From Rhizophagus irregularis (lineage: Eukaryota > Glomeromycota > Glomeromycetes > Glomerales > Glomeraceae): DNA of 64,000 nt. Position numbers and translations under genes: made by a program. The stretch spans positions 3,596,001 through 3,660,000 of the forward strand of contig NC_089441.1 of NCBI RefSeq assembly GCF_026210795.1, read 5' to 3'. This document shows, in pieces, positions 58,470-64,000 of this stretch; the first letter of the stretch is position 1; every line of letters starts with the position of its first letter. Under the pieces are notes generated by a model, which worked only from the letters and a program-made list of their open reading frames with translations, had not been told where the DNA came from and did no database searches.

Positions 58470-59687
58470 ACTAGTAAAATTATTATTGTTGTTGTTGTTG
58501 TTGTTGTTAATAATCTTTGTCGGAATAGGTTTCTTTTTATTAACTTGAGTACTAAGTGGTTTATCATCACCTAAATCAACACTTTCATCTTCCAAAATAT
58601 CTTGATCATGAGTACCACCTTCTAATTTATCAATTTCTTCAGGTGTAAAATTTGTAAAATTATTAATAATTTCATGATAAATATTATCAATATTTATACG
58701 AGCAGTTTTCATAAAAAATCCATCTGATACTCTTATATGTAATCCAATAAAATTTTTTTCACCACCTAATTTTTCAACTATATTATTGGAAGTTTCTTTT
58801 AATATAGGATTATGAGGTATAATTTGTTTTCTAATAAATTTTAAATATTCTTTACTATCATCTTTTTCAGGTAATACACGAAATGATCCAAATAATGATC
58901 CTAAATGTAAAACTTTCTTTTCAATTTTATTTAAATCATTTATCCTTAATTTTCTTTTATATTTATCAAATTTTAAAATTGTATTATCCATATCATTTTT
59001 ATCATAAATTCTATAATCCCATAATGTAGTATCTTTAATAAAATGTATATCATTATCTTTATTAATATTAAGATTATTTTCAAGCCATTCAAAAGAATGA
59101 TCCCATCTATCAATTATTTTATTCCATTCCCTAATAGGGTTCATATTTATTAAAAAACCCCATGATACTGTTGTATAAGCATAATAATTTAAACATTCAA
59201 TTGGTAATGGATAATCTCTTGATATATCAACACAATGTTCTAATCCATTCTTTGTAGTTAAAAATAATCTTTCATATAATTTATCAAATCTTGCCCAAGG
59301 TACTGGTGGTCCTAATAATACAGGTGGTAAAAGTAATGTTCGATTTAATAATTTTGATAATAATAATGCATTTTCAAGTGATATTCTTTGATTATGATAT
59401 CCACTATGAGTAAAATATGCTAAAAATTTTTCTTCAGGGTTTATATCAAAATCTATATTTTCTTTTACTTCAACATCTAAAAATTTTTTAGTTGATTGTG
59501 TGGTAGGTGGTTTATTATAATTATCAATTTGGTTATTATTATTTGAAAGAATATTTTGAATGTTTGAATCATCCAAATCGTACGCTGGTAATCTTTTTAA
59601 AAGTGTATAAAAAAAACCCATTAATAAAAACAATATTAAACTTAAAACGAACACTAAACGTGTTCTAAAAACTAATATTGCCGGCAT
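58002..59687 (-). CDS. O-fucosyltransferase-family type II membrane protein
   Basis: A single exon of 561 residues. A short cytosolic end and one signal-anchor helix (LVFVLSLILFLLMGFFYTLL, residues about 12-31) suggest a Golgi or ER lumen enzyme. The start of the catalytic region FLAYFTHSGYHNQRISLENA with LLNRTLLLPPVLLGP matches the H-N-Q-R nucleotide-binding motif of GDP-fucose O-fucosyltransferase-like proteins in fungi. The later FIGLHIRVSDGFF is the conserved H-x-R motif, and VIYIATDAKDPRNN and the end region GFKFIGTPKSTFSTYID match the family C-terminal half. A poly-Asn insert (residues about 393-420) comes from a trinucleotide repeat. Substrate is unknown. It converges on CAT2. Confidence 0.75.
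58426..58508. repeat. Coding trinucleotide repeat (poly-Asn)
   Basis: Two runs, ATT-type then GTT-type, separated by a few codons; on the coding strand they read AAT/AAC and give two poly-Asn tracts. Length variation between strains would be expected. Confidence 0.85.
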
Positions 59688-60098
59688 ATTCGTTTTTCTA
59701 AAGTGGAGGTGGAGGTGGAGGTGGAGGGTAAGGATAAAAAAAAAGAAAGTAAAAGTAAAAAGTAAAAATTGTTTGCTTTGTTTTCTGAATTCTACTTTTT
59801 TAAAATTATGACCAATTGCATATACTTTATGTCATTTAATATGTTTTAATATGTGCGTCGATCATAACAACTAATTTAATTAAAATTCTTTCATGATTGG
59901 ATGGATACAGTTGAATACAGTTGATCTTTATGATTTTTGGAAATTTTATTTTCATCCAATTAATTTTATTAAATAAAAAAAAATAAAAAAAAATTTTTTT
60001 TTTCCACCTTTTCTTTCTTTCTTTTCTTTCTTTTTTTAAAAATCACATCTATTATAGCACAATTTTTTTTAAATACGTTATTACGATGTAAGAATATA
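59688..60098. other. Spacer upstream of O-fucosyltransferase-like gene
   Basis: Holds the upstream region of the O-fucosyltransferase-like gene and the 3' end of the ZZZ3-like gene. A GGAGGT hexanucleotide repeat (about 4 copies) lies at 59704-59728 right before the start codon. Long T and A runs lie at 59970-60040. No gene seen. Confidence 0.4.
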
Positions 60099-63089
60099 TT
60101 ACGATGTAGAGGGAGGTGCAACACCTAAATAATTATATTCTCCAACATTTTCTGGTACATAATCTTTATCAATATGTGGTGTTATAGGATTTGTGATTAA
60201 TGTAAACTTGTGTGTTTTCTTGTGATATTCTATAAAGATTAAATTAAAGGAATATTAAATTAAAAAAAAAAGATTAAATTAATGGAAGATTAAATTAAAA
60301 AAGTCAATTGATTTAAAATCAAAATTTACCATTCTCAAAAGATTCTTCGACAAAACATTCTTCACATAGATCAACTTCATGACTTTCATCACATTCATTA
60401 CAAAGATATCGTGTTCCAATTATTGGATCCATATGACATCCATCACACTTTTTCAACAAAAATATAACTTTTAATGTTAAAAAAAATTTAAATAAAATTT
60501 TAAAAAGAATAATAAATAAAATTAAACTTACACAAAAACCATAATGCACTGGTCCCGTAATAAAATTACACATCTATCAACAGAATTTATGTGAGTTAAG
60601 CAATTTTATAATTTTATAAAAATTTAATTTTTGAAAGTTTTAAAAAATGTAAACCTGATGTATATTATCGTCCTGTGGGCGACCCACTGACATCATTACA
60701 TTCTTGATACTACTTTCATCATCATCATCGGGCATATAAACTGTTGGTGGTGGTCGAGCTTCCAAATACGATAATCCAGATATCCTAATTTCAACAAAAT
60801 TTTAATACCAAATAAATCAATCCACCTGATTTGTGACCAGTTTTGGCGCTCATAATTAAAAAATTAGATTACCTTAAATGTCGAGGTTTTTTTTCGGAAG
60901 GTAATATCGATTTTGGTTTTGACGCCCTCCCAGTTTTTTTATTCTTTGGTTGTGAATTTTTTGTTGTTGCTGCCGCAAACTATTTTTTTTTTAAAAAAAA
61001 AATTTAATGACTATCCTTTAAAATTTTAAAAAGAATCACTATAGGTGTGTAGGGAGTGGCTGAAAATGCAAACTTTTTTTTTTGTTTTCCTCCCTACACA
61101 CTTCCAATAATTACTGAAACATTGGGTATTCGTCCAGGAACGGGTAAGCCATGCTTTGCCAATTTTATAAAATATTTTTGTACCCTGCTAGCCACCTTTT
61201 ATGAGAAATATTATATGTAAGTTTATTATAATTTAAATGACAAGATGCTAGATGTTTATTAACCTGCTTCGGTGTTCTTGTTCCTAAAGCTTCAGAAATT
61301 TTCTTAAACCTATGAGACTGAATTTCTTCATCTGGGTAAATCGCAAGTAATTCTACCAGTCGACGCTTTTTATCGAAGGAAATTTTAAATTTTAATACAG
61401 ATTATTCTCGATGTGCTGAAATGAGAGGTACGTGTTATAACATACTTGTTCTTCATCCGTCCAAGGTATATTATAATTTCCCGTTTTTGGCGAACCTTCT
61501 GATAATTTGAGATCACTAGATTTCTGACAATAATTTATGTTTAAAAGAGAACATAATTCATAATTATTATTTAAAAAAGTTCTACTTAATTACCTTTTTA
61601 TTATTTCTTCGATTTGATGATGTTAAAGTAGGTGAATAACTCGTGCTCGCAATAGTAATAGGAGTATTAAACGTTGATCTATTTGAAACTGCACTATATA
61701 TAAAACCAAAAATTTTTTCAATTAAAATGATGCATATATATACACATGTATTTATTTATTTATTTATTATTAATATTTTTTGGCCTATGAAATATTTTCT
61801 AACCTCGCCGATTCATTTCTTATCGCCCCTCTTTTTTTAACTGGTGTGCTATATAATGACTGTTTTCCTTTTTTATTTGACCCAATGCTCTGTGGAAGTG
61901 TGTCATCATCAAAAACTAGGTTAGTTTTCCTTTTAGTACGAGTTGACAAAACCGCATTTGGGGGAACTTTAAAACCCAACTCTTGAGCTTTTTTATGAAC
62001 AAATTCAGCGGGGTCAGGTGATTTTTCATCATCACTTGTCGATGACTATTTAAATGATAATTAATTTTTTTTTTAAAAAAAAAATTATTATTGTTTAATA
62101 CTAAATAATAAGTATCATAATAATATAAACCTTGGAAACTTCTCGCCCTGAATTAACAAAGTTATATAAGTTAAAATATATCATTATATCATATAATCAA
62201 AAAAATTTCCCGATGATCTACCTGGACGTGGCGGTGGCTTATACTGTGAAGGCCGGGTATGATATTTGCTCCAATCGACTTGTGGAACACCAAATATATA
62301 CTGGCGTTCGGGAATTTTTTCATGGGTCTTTGAAATATGAAGATCACGCGTCTTTAACGATGAACCCCAAAAAAAGAACCAAAAAATTATTATTCACTTA
62401 CCCCATCGCGCAATTTTTCAATAAACATTTCCGGATCTGATATAGCACGTTGTTTTATATCTTTTATTTTTTTGATATCTTCTTTTGTTTGTTCAAGTTG
62501 AAATTTAAGTACATTTACGGCTCTTAAAACCATTTCATAACTATTAAAAAAAATATTTAATAAAAAAAAATTAAAAAAAAAACGGTAGTTAAACGCGAAT
62601 AAAGAAATGACTTTAAACTTACTCTTCATTCCCATTTAATAAAGTTTCTTCTGTAGAAATTTCTATTACACTTTCCATACCATTAGAATTTGTAGTATTT
62701 GTTTCAACATTTTCAGAGTTCGTTTGTTTTATTTGAGTGACCTCTTGTTGTATTTCTTGTAAAGGTTGAGGTAATTGTTGTGGTGAAGAATTTTGTTGAT
62801 CTAATTTTTGTTCTGAATTTGAAATATCTTGTCTTGGTTCATCAATTTGCATCATATCACTCGAAGCTTCCACAATATCTTCTTCTTTTTGTGGTTGTTC
62901 TACTGTAATCGTGTAATTTCGCTCTTGTTCTTGTTCAAGCTGCGGTTGTGGTTGTTGTTGCTGCGGTTGTTCTTGATTCATACATGACTTTGTAGAATCT
63001 TTAGTAAGGCCATTAACATATTCTACATATTCTGTAGTTTCAAAGCTATTTTTTTCAATAATAGTATTGTCAAAAGCGATCGGTGACAT
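60099..63089 (-). CDS. ZZZ3: ZZZ3-like SANT/Myb and ZZ zinc-finger protein
   Basis: Chromatin reader resembling ZZZ3 of the ATAC histone acetyltransferase complex, where the ZZ finger binds histone H3 tails (family knowledge). The N-terminal exon (MSPIAFDNT) is Gln/Glu-rich and disordered. [20 protein letters not shown] matches the ZZZ3 coiled segment. Downstream are [20 protein letters not shown] and [20 protein letters not shown]. The SANT/Myb domain reads [55 protein letters not shown], then [13 protein letters not shown] follows. The ZZ finger has [25 protein letters not shown] and VDLCEECF, then a closing HKKTHKF. The protein ends APPSTS. About 11 introns and roughly 560 residues. Confidence 0.85.
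61045..61101. repeat. Intronic hairpin in ZZZ3-like gene
   Basis: GTGTGTAGGGAG at 61045-61056 pairs perfectly with CTCCCTACACAC at 61090-61101 around a 33-base loop with a T-run. It sits inside the intron after the Myb domain exon. Confidence 0.75.
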
Positions 63090-63806
63090 AATTATTTTTA
63101 TAGAAAAGAAAGAAAGAGATATTTAGGAAAAAAAAAATTTTTTTTTTTAACTAATGGCTGTGACCTAGAAAAAAAAAAAAAAAAAATTTTTTTTTCTAAA
63201 AAAAAAAAACCCGAATCGCTGTAATGTACAACGGTAACACTAAACACTAATTGCTAAACTGTAAAACTTAATAAGAAAAAAGCCCATCAAATAATAAATT
63301 TTTTATTATATATTAGGTTTAGTTAAAAGCCATGTCACTTAAATTGGGATCTATGAATAAAAAAAAAAAATTCAGATCGCCATCGCCTTTTTTAAAAAAA
63401 AATTTTCATTCATCAAATAAAAATTAATCCTTGATTACCCACGCGTTTTTTTTTTTTTTTAAAAAAAAATTGGGAATGTATAATCACCTGATATTATTAT
63501 TATTTGTTTGTTTTCTTTTTTTTTTAAAAAAAGATTAAAAAGATTATCTTTTGTTATATCACTTTTTTCAAAATTTATTGCTATTTTTTTTTTTTTTTTT
63601 TTTTGTTTCTTTAATTTTTAATGATTTAATGATTTGATCTTTAAAAAAATCTTTTTTAAAAAAAGGGAGTTAAAAAAAACCCCATTTCCTTCATTTCCTT
63701 CTTGGTTCTTTGTTCTTTTCAAAGATTTTATTATTTATTTATTTATTAGTAATTAAAACCTCTCATGCATTTTTTTTTCTTTTTCTTTTTTTAAAATCAA
63801 TGAAAA

Positions 63807-63837
<31 letters not shown>

Positions 63838-64000
63838 ATGTAATGACAAAGAAGAAGAGAAAAAAAAATAAATCAAAAATAAAGTAAAAATATAAAATTA
63901 AAATAAAATATAAAATTAAAATAAAATAAACTAAAATAAATTAAATTAATATGCAAATTATATAATAAGATCCAATGATCTATTATTAAATTAAATTATT
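63090..64000. other. Low-complexity upstream region
   Basis: Upstream of the ZZZ3-like gene. Dominated by long A and T runs, several of them forming T(n)A(n) or A(n)T(n) junctions (63128, 63175, 63440, 63515), an AAATAAATAAATAAAT tract at 63810 and AAATA/AAAAT tracts to the end. No gene, tRNA or element is recognised. Confidence 0.5.

Noticed and set aside
58298-58570. 90-residue frame with a long poly-Ile run
   Set aside because: A shadow of the trinucleotide repeat in the O-fucosyltransferase-like gene, in another frame.

Overview
The window looks like nuclear DNA of an early-diverging filamentous fungus, most likely a Glomeromycotina (Rhizophagus-like) arbuscular mycorrhizal species. That placement is an inference from composition and gene content: the sequence is strongly AT-rich, genes have many short GT-AG introns of about 65-95 bases, there is a class IV-type chitin synthase and a fungal Ssr4, and transposons fill the gaps between gene clusters. 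No rRNA gene, CRISPR array or convincing tRNA was seen. Exon joins were made by eye from reading frames and GT/AG borders, so gene ends are firmer than inner borders.

Region 1 (1-13.6 kb) is a compact housekeeping block: ESF1 (rRNA processing, minus) shares a 148-base divergent promoter with RPT3 (26S proteasome ATPase, plus). A conventional kinesin-1 heavy chain (plus), a Hpc2/ubinuclein-like histone chaperone candidate (minus) and acyl-protein thioesterase (minus) follow. Region 2 (13.6-18 kb) has no intact gene: it holds a TA-flanked MITE, a broken BED-finger/hAT-like transposase relic, a foldback element and dispersed repeats. Region 3 (18-28.8 kb) is a second compact block: Ssr4 (SWI/SNF and RSC), SRP receptor beta, nuclear cap-binding protein CBP20, tRNA-dihydrouridine synthase Dus4, Rab geranylgeranyltransferase beta and a SUN-domain nuclear envelope protein, mostly in divergent or convergent pairs with very short spacers.

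Region 4 (28.8-46.3 kb) is accessory. It has small uncharacterised or broken genes, satellites, a 4.8-kb Mutator-like element (9-base target duplication) carrying two younger elements nested inside it, and a 4.2-kb TA-flanked inverted-repeat element that encloses the RNase H end of a LINE. Region 5 (46.4-49.4 kb) is the chitin synthase. Region 6 (49.7-53.1 kb) is a second MULE-type element with long, near-identical terminal repeats, ending 70 bases before the next gene's start codon. Region 7 (53.1-63.1 kb) holds a HYPK-like NatA regulator, carnitine acetyltransferase, a fungal O-fucosyltransferase-family membrane protein and a ZZZ3-like SANT/ZZ chromatin protein. The last 0.9 kb is low-complexity AT sequence.

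The host genes serve ordinary cell functions and show no joint pathway, although three of them (Ssr4, the Hpc2-like protein, ZZZ3) belong to chromatin complexes. The most unusual structure is in the accessory half: layered transposons whose insertion order can be read from target duplications, an RNase H module inside a DNA-transposon frame, and several repeat families that occur more than once in this one window.
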